Source: Methylobacterium haplocladii (lineage in GTDB: Bacteria; Pseudomonadota; Alphaproteobacteria; Rhizobiales; Beijerinckiaceae). From it: a stretch of 64,000 nucleotides of DNA. The stretch is taken from the NCBI RefSeq assembly GCF_007992175.1, contig NZ_BJZT01000015.1, forward strand, positions 97,588 through 161,587, written 5' to 3'. This document shows positions 25,928 through 35,561 of the stretch, piece after piece (position 1 is the stretch's first letter; each line of letters starts with the position of its first letter). The notes beneath the pieces were generated by a model. The model was not told the DNA's origin. It made no database searches and was given only the letters and a program-made list of their open reading frames with translations. The position numbers were made by a program, and so were the translations under genes.

Positions 25928-26914
25928 ATGACCGACCGGATCAACGCCCCTCTGGTGCTTGCCGTCCCCTCGAAGGGTCGCCTGCAGGAAAACGCCGCCG
26001 CCTTCTTCGGCCGCGCCGGCCTCAAGCTGGCGCAGCTCAGCGGCGCCCGCGACTATCGCGGCACCCTCGTCGGCGTACCCGGCGTCGAGGTGCGCTACCT
26101 CTCGGCCTCCGAGATCGCGAGCCAGCTCGCCAGCGGCGCGGCCCATCTCGGCGTGACCGGCGAGGACCTGATCCGCGAGACGCTGCCGAACGCGGAAGCC
26201 TCGGTGGAGATGCTGACGCCGCTCGGCTTCGGGCAGGCGACGGTGGTGGTCGCGGTACCGCAGGCCTGGATCGACGTGCGCGCCATGGGCGACCTCGACG
26301 AGGTCGCCAGCGAGATGCGCCTGCGCCAGGGCCGAAAACTTCGCATCGCCACGAAATACGTAAACCTGACCCGGCGCTTCCTCGCCGAGCACGGCATCGC
26401 CGACTACCGCATCGTCGAGAGCCTCGGGGCCACCGAGGGCGCGCCGGCCGCCGGCTCCGCCGAGATCGTCGTCGACATCACCACCACCGGCGCGACGCTC
26501 CAGGCCAACGCCCTGAAGATCCTGGACGACGGCATCATCCTGCGCTCGGAAGCGAATCTCGTCGCTTCGCTGAAGGCCCCATGGGGCGAGAGCCAGCGCG
26601 GCGCGTTGCGGGCCGTGCTCGGCCGTATTGCCGCCGAGGAACGTGCCCGCACCAGCCGCGAGGTCCGTGCCGCTCTGCCGGAGAGCGGTGGACTCGACCT
26701 CGCCAGCCTGGCGGCCCTGCACGAGGCCGAGCTGCCCTACGGCGCGCCGAAGGGTCTCGACGGCGAGATCGTCCTGCGCTGCCCGGCCGAGGCGGTGTTC
26801 GCGCTCGCAGACGCCCTCGTCCAGGCGGGAGCCCGCGCCGTCAGCGTCCGCCGCATCGACTATGCGTTTGCCGCGGAGAACCCGCTGGCCGAGCGGCTGC
26901 TCGCCCGTCTGTAG
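25928..26914 (+). CDS. hisG: ATP phosphoribosyltransferase catalytic subunit
   Basis: The first enzyme of histidine synthesis (ATP + PRPP to phosphoribosyl-ATP). VLAVPSKGRLQENAAAFFGRAG, SASEIASQLASGAAHLGVTGEDL, RIATKYVNLTRRFLAEHG and the PRPP loop IVVDITTTGATLQANAL are clear. At 328 residues it is about 100 longer than the short HisG that normally partners HisZ. The extra C-terminal part (GEIVLRCPAEAVFALADALV ... GARAVSVRRIDYAF) looks like the ACT-like regulatory domain of long HisG. Other alphaproteobacteria may share this. It is coupled to hisZ. Confidence 0.93.
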   Translation: MTDRINAPLVLAVPSKGRLQENAAAFFGRAGLKLAQLSGARDYRGTLVGVPGVEVRYLSASEIASQLASGAAHLGVTGEDLIRETLPNAEASVEMLTPLGFGQATVVVAVPQAWIDVRAMGDLDEVASEMRLRQGRKLRIATKYVNLTRRFLAEHGIADYRIVESLGATEGAPAAGSAEIVVDITTTGATLQANALKILDDGIILRSEANLVASLKAPWGESQRGALRAVLGRIAAEERARTSREVRAALPESGGLDLASLAALHEAELPYGAPKGLDGEIVLRCPAEAVFALADALVQAGARAVSVRRIDYAFAAENPLAERLLARL

Positions 26915-26935
26915 CGAGCAGCCGGCAAACGACGC

Positions 26936-27610
26936 TCAATACGCCTTCACCTCCCGCACCTGCCCATCGAACCCGACATGCAGCAGGCGTTCGCGGCCGT
27001 CCGCGCCCTTGGCGGCGACTTCGAGGTGGCGCGGGCCGCGGCCGGCGACGCGGATGTCGGTGTAGCCGGCGGCCTCCACGGACTTCGTCAGGGCCGGGAC
27101 ATCGGCCTGCGGCCCGAGGCCGACCTTGTCCCGCGCCCAGTCGAGGCCGCCGGGGGGCGGGCCGCCGGCCGGGCCGAGGCGCACGACGCTGCCGTCGCCA
27201 TGCGTCAGCAGCCGGGCGTGCAGGAAGCCGTTCTCGAAGCGGCCCTGGACGGTGATCGTCTCGCCCTTCCTGGCCAATGTGCCGTCTTCGCCCTGGCGGC
27301 CGGTCTCGACGAGGGCGCGGCCGGTGCCGTCCTGGATGATGAGCTTGTTGCCGAAGATCTCGGCGACCTCGCCCTTGGCGGCGACTGCGCCGGAGGGGGC
27401 GAGCGCCGAGATCGCCACCGGCGCGATCGAATCCAGCGAAGCCTCGCCGCGCTGCGCCAGCGAGAGGCCGACGGCGCCGACCGCCAGGGGGATGGCCAGC
27501 GCGCCGACGACGAGGCCGCGCCGGGCGCGGCGGGCCGCGACCGGCTTCGGGCTCTCGGGCAGCTCCCGGGCGGTGCCGTCGATGAGCGTGGTCGTGTTCG
27601 GGTTGGTCAT
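26936..27610 (-). CDS. Membrane-anchored OB-fold (BOF-like) plus PepSY-like protein
   Basis: A 224-residue protein. A short cytoplasmic N-terminus is followed by a signal-anchor helix (residues about 32-52: GLVVGALAIPLAVGAVGLSL). Then comes a domain resembling the bacterial OB-fold of YgiW/YdeI (VAAKGEVAEIFGNKLIIQDG ... KGETITVQGRFENGFLHARL). The C-terminal segment is PepSY-like (ALTKSVEAAGYTDIRVAGRG ... RERLLHVGFDGQVREVKAY). It is divergent from the two-component system at 27753, separated by 142 bp. It may be the regulon target or the periplasmic sensor partner. Confidence 0.75.
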   Translation of the reverse strand: MTNPNTTTLIDGTARELPESPKPVAARRARRGLVVGALAIPLAVGAVGLSLAQRGEASLDSIAPVAISALAPSGAVAAKGEVAEIFGNKLIIQDGTGRALVETGRQGEDGTLARKGETITVQGRFENGFLHARLLTHGDGSVVRLGPAGGPPPGGLDWARDKVGLGPQADVPALTKSVEAAGYTDIRVAGRGPRHLEVAAKGADGRERLLHVGFDGQVREVKAY

Positions 27611-27752
27611 GAGCGACGTGTCCTTTTCCGTGGACCCTTTCGGGATGACGGCGTTCTAGGACAGGCCCGCAAATCCGGACTGAACCCGCCGGTTCAGTCC
27701 CGGTTAAAGGCCCCTGCCTATCCACCGCCGCCGCGCGGAACCCGGAAAAACC

Positions 27753-28421
27753 ATGAAACTGCTGCTCGCCGAGGATGACGGCCCGCTCGCCGCCGAGATC
27801 CTCAAGGCCCTGCGCGCCGAGCACTTTGCCGTCGACCACGCCGCGAACGGCGAGGATGCGTGGCATCTCGGCGAGACCGAGCGCTACGACGCGGTGGTGC
27901 TCGATCTCGGCCTTCCGAAGCGCGACGGCGTCACGGTGCTGCGCGACTGGCGGGCGGCCGGGCGCACCCTGCCGGTGCTGATCCTCACCGCCCGCGACGG
28001 CTGGAGCGACAAGGTCGCGGGCTTCAAGGCCGGCGCCGACGACTACCTCGTCAAGCCGTTCCGGGTGGAAGAGCTGGTGATCCGCCTGCGTGCCCTGGTG
28101 CGGCGGGCGCAGGGCGGCGGCGCCAGCCGGATCGTGTGCGGCCCGCTCAGCTACGATTCCGGCCTCGGCAGCTTCGAGCGCGACGGCCTGCCGCTCAAGC
28201 TCACCGGGCTCGAATGGCGGGTGCTCTCGGCGCTGATCCTGCGCAAGGAGAGTGTGGTGCCGCGCACGCAGCTGATCGAGCGGGTCTACGAGGGCGACGC
28301 CGAGGTCGATTCGAACTCCGTCGAAGTCATCATCACCCGGCTGCGCCGCAAGATCGCCCCGGCGCGGATCGAATCCATACGCGGCCTCGGCTGGCGGCTG
28401 CATGCGGAGCCGGAGGCGTGA
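27753..28421 (+). CDS. OmpR/PhoP-type response regulator
   Basis: A 222-residue regulator: receiver with AEDDG pocket, phospho-acceptor Asp51 (VVLDLGLPKRDG), LTARDGW and YLVKPF; winged helix with LTGLEWRVLSALILRK and VEVIITRLRRKIAP. It is of the PhoP/QseB/TctD class. Its stop overlaps the kinase GTG by 4 bp, so the pair is coupled. It is divergent from the OB-fold/PepSY gene, the common arrangement of such systems with a periplasmic target. Confidence 0.94.
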   Translation: MKLLLAEDDGPLAAEILKALRAEHFAVDHAANGEDAWHLGETERYDAVVLDLGLPKRDGVTVLRDWRAAGRTLPVLILTARDGWSDKVAGFKAGADDYLVKPFRVEELVIRLRALVRRAQGGGASRIVCGPLSYDSGLGSFERDGLPLKLTGLEWRVLSALILRKESVVPRTQLIERVYEGDAEVDSNSVEVIITRLRRKIAPARIESIRGLGWRLHAEPEA

Positions 28422-29764
28422 AGCGCCTGTTCGGGCTCGGCTCGCTGCAGCGGCGGCTGTTCTTCGGGGCGGCCCTGTTCATCCTGATCGCCCTCGTCGT
28501 CGCCGGGCTCGCTATCGGTCTCGTGCTCTACCGCTTCGCCCGCGCCCAGGTCGACGGCCGGCTCGATGCCGAGATCGCCGCCCTCGTCACCGACCTGAAG
28601 CGGGAACCGGACCGCCTGGAACTCGCCGGCGAGCACAGGATTCCGGGCTCCGATCGCGGTCCGCGCGGCTGGTACTGGCAGGTTCGCTCCGGCGACACGG
28701 TGCTGCGCTCGGCCTCGCTGGAGGGGGCGACCCTCGAGCCCCCCGCGCGGACGGAACCGGAGCACGCGGACGGCCCGAGCCCCGCCGACGGCACCGGTCC
28801 CCAGGGCGAGGCGCTGATCCTGCGCATCCTGACGCTGCCGGCCGCAAACGGCGCACCGGCGGCGACGATCATGGCCTCCGCCCCGAGCGCGGCCCTGCAC
28901 GGCCCGCTGCGGGAGGCGGCCCGCACCCTCGCGATCACGCTGGGCCTCCTCGGCCTCGGCCTCCTCGCCGCCGTCACCGCGCAGGTGCGGCTGGGGCTGA
29001 GGCCCCTCGATCGCCTGCGAGACAATCTGGCGGAGGTCCGTGCCGGTACCCGTGCCCGCGTGCCGATCGAGCAGCCGAGCGAGGTCCGGCCGCTGGTGGA
29101 CGAGGTCAACCTGCTGCTCGACCGCAACGAAGCCGGGCTGGAGCGGGCGCGCGCCCAGGTCGCGAACCTCGCCCACGGCCTCAAGACGCCGCTGGCGACC
29201 CTCACCATGGCGCTCGACGGGACGCGCGATCCGGACGGGCAGCTCTCGCATCTCGTCAGCGGCATGGACCGGCGCGTGCGCCACCACCTGCGCCGCGCCC
29301 GTGCCGCTGCGCTCGGCGGCCCGACGCGCGCCCGCAGCGATCTCGCCGCCCATGCCGCGGACCTCGCCGACATCCTGGCGCGCCTCCATGCCGACAAGGC
29401 TCTGCGGATCGAGAACGCCGTCGCAGCCGGCACGCTGGTGCCCTGCGAGGGACAGGATCTCGACGAGATGCTCGGCAACCTCGTCGACAATGCCTGCCGC
29501 TGGGCCAGGACCCGCGTGCGCATCTCGGCCGAGCGCGCGGGCTCGACGGTCGACGTCAGCGTGGAGGATGACGGACGGGGCCTCGAAGCCGAGGCCATAG
29601 CCCACGTCCTCCTGCGCGGTCGTCGCCTCGACGAGAGCGTGCCCGGAGACGGTTTCGGGCTGCCGATCACCCTGGAGCTAGCCGAGCTCTACGGCGGCGG
29701 CCTCGATCTCGGCCGTTCCGATCTCGGCGGACTGCGTGCCGTGCTGCGGCTCCCGGCTTCGTGA
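28418..29764 (+). CDS. Sensor histidine kinase of the PhoQ/QseC class
   Basis: A 448-residue inner-membrane kinase. There are two membrane helices (about 17-38 and 171-191) with a periplasmic sensor of about 130 residues between them (GWYWQVRSGDTVLRSASLEG is typical of the PhoQ-like group), followed by a HAMP region (RLGLRPLDRLRDNLAEVRAG). His253 is the phospho-acceptor in LAHGLKTPLATL, the N-box is LDEMLGNLVDNACRWA, and the G-box is DGFGLPITLELAELYGG. The GTG start at 28418 overlaps the regulator stop. The ligand is unknown; cationic peptides or metals are usual for the class. Confidence 0.92.
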   Translation: MKRLFGLGSLQRRLFFGAALFILIALVVAGLAIGLVLYRFARAQVDGRLDAEIAALVTDLKREPDRLELAGEHRIPGSDRGPRGWYWQVRSGDTVLRSASLEGATLEPPARTEPEHADGPSPADGTGPQGEALILRILTLPAANGAPAATIMASAPSAALHGPLREAARTLAITLGLLGLGLLAAVTAQVRLGLRPLDRLRDNLAEVRAGTRARVPIEQPSEVRPLVDEVNLLLDRNEAGLERARAQVANLAHGLKTPLATLTMALDGTRDPDGQLSHLVSGMDRRVRHHLRRARAAALGGPTRARSDLAAHAADLADILARLHADKALRIENAVAAGTLVPCEGQDLDEMLGNLVDNACRWARTRVRISAERAGSTVDVSVEDDGRGLEAEAIAHVLLRGRRLDESVPGDGFGLPITLELAELYGGGLDLGRSDLGGLRAVLRLPAS

Positions 29765-29834
29765 TCGGGCGTGGTCGGTGAATCGATCGTGCGGCTTTGT
29801 AAGGAGTTAATGGATCCCGCATTAACCTGAGCGA

Positions 29835-32723
29835 ATGCCGGCCCCGCTGCCGGCTTCCCCTCCCGTGCGAATTCCGACGATGCTTCCGATCCCGCCGAAC
29901 GAGGCCGAGCGCCTGAGCGCGCTGCGCGACCTGCGCATCCTCGGCAGTGCACCCGAGCCGCATTTCGATGCGGTCTGCCGCACCGCCTGCGCCCTGTTCT
30001 CGGTGCCCGTCGCCCTGGTCACACTGGTCGACGCGGACACGCTCTGGACCAAGGCGCGTTGCGGGATCGCTGCCGGGACGATGCCGCGCGAGGGCGCGTT
30101 CTGCAGCCACACCATCCTCTCGGATGCCGTCGTCGTCGCCGAGGATGCGGCCTGCGACGCGCGCTTCTCCGACAGCCCGCTCGTGACGGGTGCGCCGCAT
30201 GTGCGCTTCTATGCCGGCGCGCCGCTGATCCTGCGGCCGGGCGTGCGGGTCGGCAGCGTCTGCCTGCTGGACTTCGCGCCGCGCCGGTTCTCGGAGGCGC
30301 AGAGCCGGCAGTTGCAGGACCTCGCCGAGATGGTGGTGGCGCATCTGCGCCTGCACGCGGCGAATGCCGACAGGGCCCGCGAGGTCGCCGACCGGCAGGC
30401 CGCGATCCTGGCGCAGCTTGCCGAGGGCGTGATCGTCACCGATGCGGAGGGCCGCATCGTCCTCGTCAACGAGGCCGCCGCCGCGATTCACGGCGTCGCC
30501 CGCCTCGACGTGGCGCCGAGCGACTACAGCGACACCTACCACCTCTACACCGAGGACGGCTGTCCCTACGTCCCGCAGGATCTGCCGCTCGCGCGCGCCG
30601 TGCGCGGCCAGACGGTCACGGATGCGCGTTGGCGCATCCTGCGGCCCGACGGCTCGGAGATGCTGGCCATCGGCAGCGCGCGGCCCCTGCGCGGCCCGAG
30701 GGACGAGCGGATCGGCGCGGTGCTGACGCTGCGCGACGACACGGCGCGCGAGGCCGTCGAGCGCCGCCTGCGCGAGAGCGAGGCGCGGATGCGCGCGCTC
30801 ACCGACAACATGCCCGCGGGCGTGGTCTTCCAGCTCGCCGTCGGGCGCGACGGATGCGCGCGGCGCTTCCTGCACCTGTCGCGCAGCCACGAGCGTCTGA
30901 CCGGCGTGCCGGCCGAAATCGTGCTCGCGGACGCGGGCGTCGCCTACGGCCTGATCCTGCCGGAGCACCACGCCGTGATCGCCGAGGCCGAGGCGCGCTC
31001 GATCCGCGAGCGGGCGCCCTTCGACGTCGAGGTGGAGTTCCGGCGCGCCGATACGGGGGAGGTGCGCTGGGGCCGGATCATCTCCGCGCCGCGGGAGCTG
31101 CCCGACGGCTCGCTGATCTGGGACGGCATCCTGATCGATGTCACCGAGCAGAAGCGGACCAGCGAGGCCCTGCGCGAACTGAACGCCACCCTGGCGCAAC
31201 GCGTCGCCGCGCGCACGCAGGAAGCGGATGCGGCCCGCGAAGAGGCCGAGGCGGCCAGTCGCGCCAAGTCGGATTTCCTCGCCTCGATGAGCCACGAAAT
31301 CCGCACCCCGCTCAACGGCATCCTCGGCTACACCGACCTGCTGCTCGAACACGTCGCCCTCGATCTGGGCCTGCGCCGCTACGGCGAGCGCATCCGCTCG
31401 GCCGGATCGGCGCTCCTGACCATCGTCGACGACATCCTGGATTTCTCCACCGTCGAGGCGGGACGGATCGCGCTCTCACCGGAGCCGTTGGCGCTCGACC
31501 GCCTCGCCGAGGAGGCGGCCGCGATCGTGCGGCTGAGCGCGGAGCAGAAGGGTCTGTCGCTGCGCGTCGTGGCGGGACCCGGGCTGCCGCCGTTCGTGCT
31601 CGGCGACCGCGACCGCCTGCGGCAGGTCCTGCTCAACCTGCTCAACAACGCCGTCAAGTTCACCGCCGCCGGCAGCGTCACCCTGACGATCGACGCCACG
31701 GTCGCCGGCGATGCGGCCCGGCTGCGCTTCGCCGTGCGCGACACCGGCATCGGCATCCCGGCCGCCAAGCAGCACCTGCTGTTCGAGCGCTTCAGCCAGA
31801 TCGACGGCACCATCCGGCGCGAATTCGGCGGCACCGGCCTCGGCCTCGCCATCTCGAAGCGGCTGGTCGAGCTGATGGGCGGCACCATCGGCCTCGAGAG
31901 CGAGGCGGGTCGCGGCGCGACATTCTGGTTCGAACTCGCCCTGCCGCTGGCGGAAGGCGTGCCGGTCAAGGCGCCGGCCTCCGCACAGCAGACGACCCGC
32001 GGCCGGCGCCGGCTGCTGCTCGTGGAGGACGTGGTGCTCAACCAGGAACTTGCCCATGCCGTGCTGACCCGGGCCGGCCATGCGGTCGACGTGGTGCCGG
32101 GGGGAGCCGAGGCCATCGCGGCGGTGCAGGCGAAATCCTACGACCTCGTGCTGATGGACATCCAGATGCCGGGCATGGACGGGATCACCGCCACCCGCCT
32201 GATCCGTGCCCTCGATCGTCCCGCCGCCACGGTGCCGATCGTCGCGATGACCGCCAACGTGCTGGCCCAGCAGATCGCGAGCTATCGGGCCGCCGGCATG
32301 CAGGACCACGTCGGCAAGCCTTTCGAACTGGCCGCACTGCTCGCCACGATCGAGCGTTGGGCGCTGGCGGGCGAGCCCGAGCCGGTCGCGGCCGAGACGC
32401 CCGGTCTGGACCGCGACGCCTTCGACGGGATGGTGGCCGTGCTCGGCCGCAGCGCCATCGACCGGCTGCTCCTCACCCTCGCGGACGAACTCGGCGGCCG
32501 GCTCGGACCGGAGGGCACGATTCCCGACCGCGACAGCCTCGCCGAGGGCGCCCACGCCATGATCTCGCCCACCGGCATGCTCGGGTTCACGGAGCTGGCG
32601 AAACTCTGCCGCGCGGTCGAGACCGCCTGCCGCACCGGCGACGATTATCGCGCCCTGCTCGCACGGCTGCATGCCCAGCGGCGGCTAGCCTTCGGGCAGA
32701 TCGAGACGCTGCGGGCGGCGTGA
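29835..32723 (+). CDS. Hybrid sensor histidine kinase: GAF-PAS-PAS-HisKA-HATPase-REC-Hpt
   Basis: A 962-residue soluble kinase. The GAF domain is at about 40-165 (SVPVALVTLVDADTLWTKAR ... FCSHTIL). PAS domains lie at about 185-305 (AQLAEGVIVTDAEGRIVLVN) and 315-440. A coiled coil leads to the HisKA domain, with His487 in SMSHEIRTPLNG. The ATPase domain has NLLNNAVKF, DTGIGI and GGTGLGLAIS. The receiver has Asp775 in LVLMDIQMPGMDG, and the C-terminal Hpt has candidate His907 (GAHAMISPTGMLGF). There is no membrane span, so it senses a cytoplasmic cue. It has a complete internal phosphorelay, but no output regulator is adjacent. Met16 is an alternative start. Confidence 0.92.
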   Translation: MPAPLPASPPVRIPTMLPIPPNEAERLSALRDLRILGSAPEPHFDAVCRTACALFSVPVALVTLVDADTLWTKARCGIAAGTMPREGAFCSHTILSDAVVVAEDAACDARFSDSPLVTGAPHVRFYAGAPLILRPGVRVGSVCLLDFAPRRFSEAQSRQLQDLAEMVVAHLRLHAANADRAREVADRQAAILAQLAEGVIVTDAEGRIVLVNEAAAAIHGVARLDVAPSDYSDTYHLYTEDGCPYVPQDLPLARAVRGQTVTDARWRILRPDGSEMLAIGSARPLRGPRDERIGAVLTLRDDTAREAVERRLRESEARMRALTDNMPAGVVFQLAVGRDGCARRFLHLSRSHERLTGVPAEIVLADAGVAYGLILPEHHAVIAEAEARSIRERAPFDVEVEFRRADTGEVRWGRIISAPRELPDGSLIWDGILIDVTEQKRTSEALRELNATLAQRVAARTQEADAAREEAEAASRAKSDFLASMSHEIRTPLNGILGYTDLLLEHVALDLGLRRYGERIRSAGSALLTIVDDILDFSTVEAGRIALSPEPLALDRLAEEAAAIVRLSAEQKGLSLRVVAGPGLPPFVLGDRDRLRQVLLNLLNNAVKFTAAGSVTLTIDATVAGDAARLRFAVRDTGIGIPAAKQHLLFERFSQIDGTIRREFGGTGLGLAISKRLVELMGGTIGLESEAGRGATFWFELALPLAEGVPVKAPASAQQTTRGRRRLLLVEDVVLNQELAHAVLTRAGHAVDVVPGGAEAIAAVQAKSYDLVLMDIQMPGMDGITATRLIRALDRPAATVPIVAMTANVLAQQIASYRAAGMQDHVGKPFELAALLATIERWALAGEPEPVAAETPGLDRDAFDGMVAVLGRSAIDRLLLTLADELGGRLGPEGTIPDRDSLAEGAHAMISPTGMLGFTELAKLCRAVETACRTGDDYRALLARLHAQRRLAFGQIETLRAA

Positions 32724-32817
32724 GCGGGATCTCGTTCCCGGGCATCGGCGCCCCGCTTTGGCAAATCCGATCCGTCATCCCATCTGAGCCTCAGGCGCGC
32801 GACGGGACGGATTCAGG

Positions 32818-33744
32818 ATGCAGCTCACCGGACTTCACCACCTGACCGCCGTGACGGCGCGGGCCGCCGACAATGCCGCGTTCTACACCTGCGTGCTCGG
32901 CCTGCGCCTCGTCAAGAAGACGGTGAACCAGGACGACGTCTCGGCCTATCACCTGTTCTATGCCGACGGGCTGGCCTCGCCCGGTACCGACCTCACCTTC
33001 TTCGACTGGCCGGCGCCGCCCGAGCGGCGCGGTGCCGACAGCATCAGCCGCACGGGTCTGCGCGTCGCGGGCGGCCTCGACTGGTGGCGCGAGCATCTCT
33101 TGCGCGAGAGCGTGCGGGTGGATGAACCCGTCCTGCGCGACGGGCGCCTCACCCTGGATTTCGAGGACCCGGAGGGCCAGCGCCTCAGCCTCGTCGACGA
33201 CGGAGGCGCGGGCGCGGCGCATCCCTGGGCGAAGAGCCCCGTGCCGACGGAGCGCCAGATCCGCGGGCTCGGCCCGGTCCGGCTCAGCGTCGCCGCGCCG
33301 GAGCGCACCGAGGCCGTGCTGACGGACGTGCTCGGCATGCGCTTCGATCGCAGCTTCGACACGCCCGAGGGTGAAGTCCGCGTCTTCGCCATGGGCGAGG
33401 GCGGCGCGGCGGCCGAAGTGCAGCTCCTGAAGGATGCCGGCGCCCCGGCGCGGCAGGGGGCCGGCGGCGTCCACCACGTCGCCTTCCGCATCCCCGATGT
33501 CGACTACTCGGCCTGGGCCGACCGTCTGAAGACGCGGCGCATACCGACGAGCGGGCCGATCGACCGGTTCTACTTCCGCAGCCTGTACTTCCGCGAGCCC
33601 AACGGCATCCTGTTCGAGATCGCCACCGACGGCCCCGGCTTCACCGCCGACGAGCCGCTGGAGACCCTCGGCCAGGGCCTCGCCCTGCCGCCGTTCCTGG
33701 AGCCGCGCCGGGCCGAGATCGAGGCGGGGCTGAAACCCCTTTGA
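32818..33744 (+). CDS. Ring-cleaving dioxygenase of the VOC/glyoxalase superfamily (MhqO/MhqE-like)
   Basis: A 308-residue enzyme with two vicinal-oxygen-chelate modules (residues about 1-140 and 155-300). Metal ligands are suggested by His in GLHHLTAVT, His in GVHHVAFRI and Glu in [13 protein letters not shown]. Relatives cleave or detoxify hydroquinone/catechol-type compounds and are often quinone-induced. It converges on the DyP peroxidase gene with only 3 bp between stops. No MhqR-type regulator is adjacent. Confidence 0.88.
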   Translation: MQLTGLHHLTAVTARAADNAAFYTCVLGLRLVKKTVNQDDVSAYHLFYADGLASPGTDLTFFDWPAPPERRGADSISRTGLRVAGGLDWWREHLLRESVRVDEPVLRDGRLTLDFEDPEGQRLSLVDDGGAGAAHPWAKSPVPTERQIRGLGPVRLSVAAPERTEAVLTDVLGMRFDRSFDTPEGEVRVFAMGEGGAAAEVQLLKDAGAPARQGAGGVHHVAFRIPDVDYSAWADRLKTRRIPTSGPIDRFYFRSLYFREPNGILFEIATDGPGFTADEPLETLGQGLALPPFLEPRRAEIEAGLKPL

Positions 33745-33747
33745 CGC

Positions 33748-35202
33748 TCACAGATTGAGCAGGAAGGTGAGGCTCGGCGAGAAGAAATACTCGCCGCCCT
33801 TCATCGTCACGAAGCCGGCGAAACCGACGTCGTCCTCCATGCCGGCAGAGTCGTCGTCCCACACCTTGGGCAGCTTCTGCTGGCCCGCGCCGTTGACGCC
33901 CTGTCCGATCACGGGATCGATTCCGTGCGGACCCGGCGGCTGGAGCGGAAATCCGGCATTGTTCGCCCAGGTCTCCTGGGTGAACTTGAACTGGCCGGCG
34001 ATCGACTGGTTGTAGGCCATGAACAACAGGCCGACCCCGTCCTTCGGCAGCTTCGGCGCCACCTCGCTCAGGAACTCCGAGGTGCTGTCCGTCTCGGGCA
34101 ATTCGTCCGGGTGGACCTCGCGCCGGGCGTCCTCGTAGAGGATGCCGCGTCGCGGCATGATGTGGGTGCGTTCGCCCTCCTCGCCGCCCGGCGCGCCGCC
34201 GCTGCCGCGCGGATTGGTCTTGCGGATGTGGCCGTGGAACGGGCAGCGGATGCCCGGATCGCTGTCGTAGTCGAAATCGTTCGGCGGCTTCTCGCCGCGG
34301 GCGACCTTCGACATCGTCACCGGCGTGCCGTCCTCGAACCGCCCGACGATCATCGCGCCGGCCAGCTCGCGGTCGTCGCCCTTCAGCTTCAGCTTGTCCG
34401 CGATCTTCTGCTCCCGCGTCTTGAAGGCGCGCACGTGCTGCTCGAGCTTGCGGAAGACGAAGTAGCTTCCGAAGCTGATGGCATCGACGGTGCCGGGATC
34501 CTTCACCAGGGCGGCCTTGAGGGGGAAGGCGGGATCCCAGCGATCCGTGCCGGCGGATTCCCGTTCCTCCGCGATGTCCTCCGCGAGAAGCAGCGGCTGG
34601 CTGCGCCCGTCGACGTAGCCGAAATGCTCGATACCCTCGCCGGCGGTGTTGCGGACGGCCGCCCCGTGCTGGACGAACACCACCTCGCCACCGGCCTCTT
34701 CGATCAGCTCGCGAACTTGCAGGGCGAGCGCGCCGGTCCTGGCGGGCGTCTCGTGCGCGACCAGCACGACCCCATGGAGGTCCTCGCGGAACTTCGGCTG
34801 CCACGCCGTGACCGGCGGGTCGCTGAGCGCGACGATGCTTGCCGGCGCCTTCATACCGGCCTGGAATTCCGGATCCCCCGGAGCATCGGCCGACCGGCCG
34901 ATCGCGTCGTATCCGGTCTTGGACAGGGCGAGGTGCACGAAAGGACCGCCGCCCTGGCCGGTCCGCTTGAACACCTCCGCATCCAGCAATTGCCGGTAGG
35001 CATTGGTGAGATGGTGATAGGCGAGATCGCGCAGCAATCGTCGCGATTCGCGCGTCCTCGCCGGATCGAACCGGAAGAAGAGATTTGCCGTGAAGTCGCG
35101 TCCATGACCTTTGAGAATATTGCCCTGAAGGCATTGCAGCAGAAGAAGCTCGTCTCGGTCGGCGTTTTTCCATGACAGCGGTGCATCGAGATCGATCGGC
35201 AT
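33748..35202 (-). CDS. Dye-decolorizing (DyP-type) heme peroxidase
   Basis: A 484-residue peroxidase. The distal GxxDG motif is FGYVDGRSQP, with its catalytic Asp. The proximal heme His lies in CPFHGHIRKTNPRG. The length and this motif suit the larger, fungal-like DyP class, not the short EfeB/YfeX class. There is no Tat or Sec signal, so it is cytoplasmic or cargo. ATG 35202 is preceded by GGAGAAAG; a TTG 12 bp upstream is also in frame. It is divergent from fpr, with a 359-bp AT-rich spacer that probably carries both promoters. Confidence 0.9.
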   Translation of the reverse strand: MPIDLDAPLSWKNADRDELLLLQCLQGNILKGHGRDFTANLFFRFDPARTRESRRLLRDLAYHHLTNAYRQLLDAEVFKRTGQGGGPFVHLALSKTGYDAIGRSADAPGDPEFQAGMKAPASIVALSDPPVTAWQPKFREDLHGVVLVAHETPARTGALALQVRELIEEAGGEVVFVQHGAAVRNTAGEGIEHFGYVDGRSQPLLLAEDIAEERESAGTDRWDPAFPLKAALVKDPGTVDAISFGSYFVFRKLEQHVRAFKTREQKIADKLKLKGDDRELAGAMIVGRFEDGTPVTMSKVARGEKPPNDFDYDSDPGIRCPFHGHIRKTNPRGSGGAPGGEEGERTHIMPRRGILYEDARREVHPDELPETDSTSEFLSEVAPKLPKDGVGLLFMAYNQSIAGQFKFTQETWANNAGFPLQPPGPHGIDPVIGQGVNGAGQQKLPKVWDDDSAGMEDDVGFAGFVTMKGGEYFFSPSLTFLLNL

Positions 35203-35561
35203 GACTTTCTCCAATGATCTTCGAAAAATTCAAAAGTTTAAATTTTAACCATTTGTCAGTTCTCACAACGAGATCAGTATATCTGAATCGGACTTATAAT
35301 GATTCGCAACACCGAAAGCACTAACATTTGATGCTCTCAAAATCTGGCCACGGCGGCCATCGGATCGCAGGCGGGGATGCCGCGGCGGCCGAACCCTGCA
35401 GACGCCGCGATTCAGTCATGAACGACTGGCATGTCCCCGGCATGGGACGGCGCACTCGGCCGGGCTCGCACGGCGCGCGCAGGAGCCCTCCGGCTTGACG
35501 CGCCGGCCGCACCTGCGAGAAGAGCCGCCAAATTGAATCGGACTCGGGACAGCTTAGAATT
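35203..35561. other. Divergent intergenic region between DyP and fpr genes
   Basis: 359 bp without a supported gene. The part nearest the peroxidase gene (about 35220-35340) is markedly AT-rich against its surroundings (AAGTTTAAATTTTAACC) and probably holds its promoter. No operator palindrome stood out. Confidence 0.5.

Noticed and set aside
29667..31352. A 561-codon minus-strand frame over the hybrid kinase gene
   Set aside because: The plus strand encodes GAF, PAS and kinase domains in clear order. The antisense frame shows no domain.
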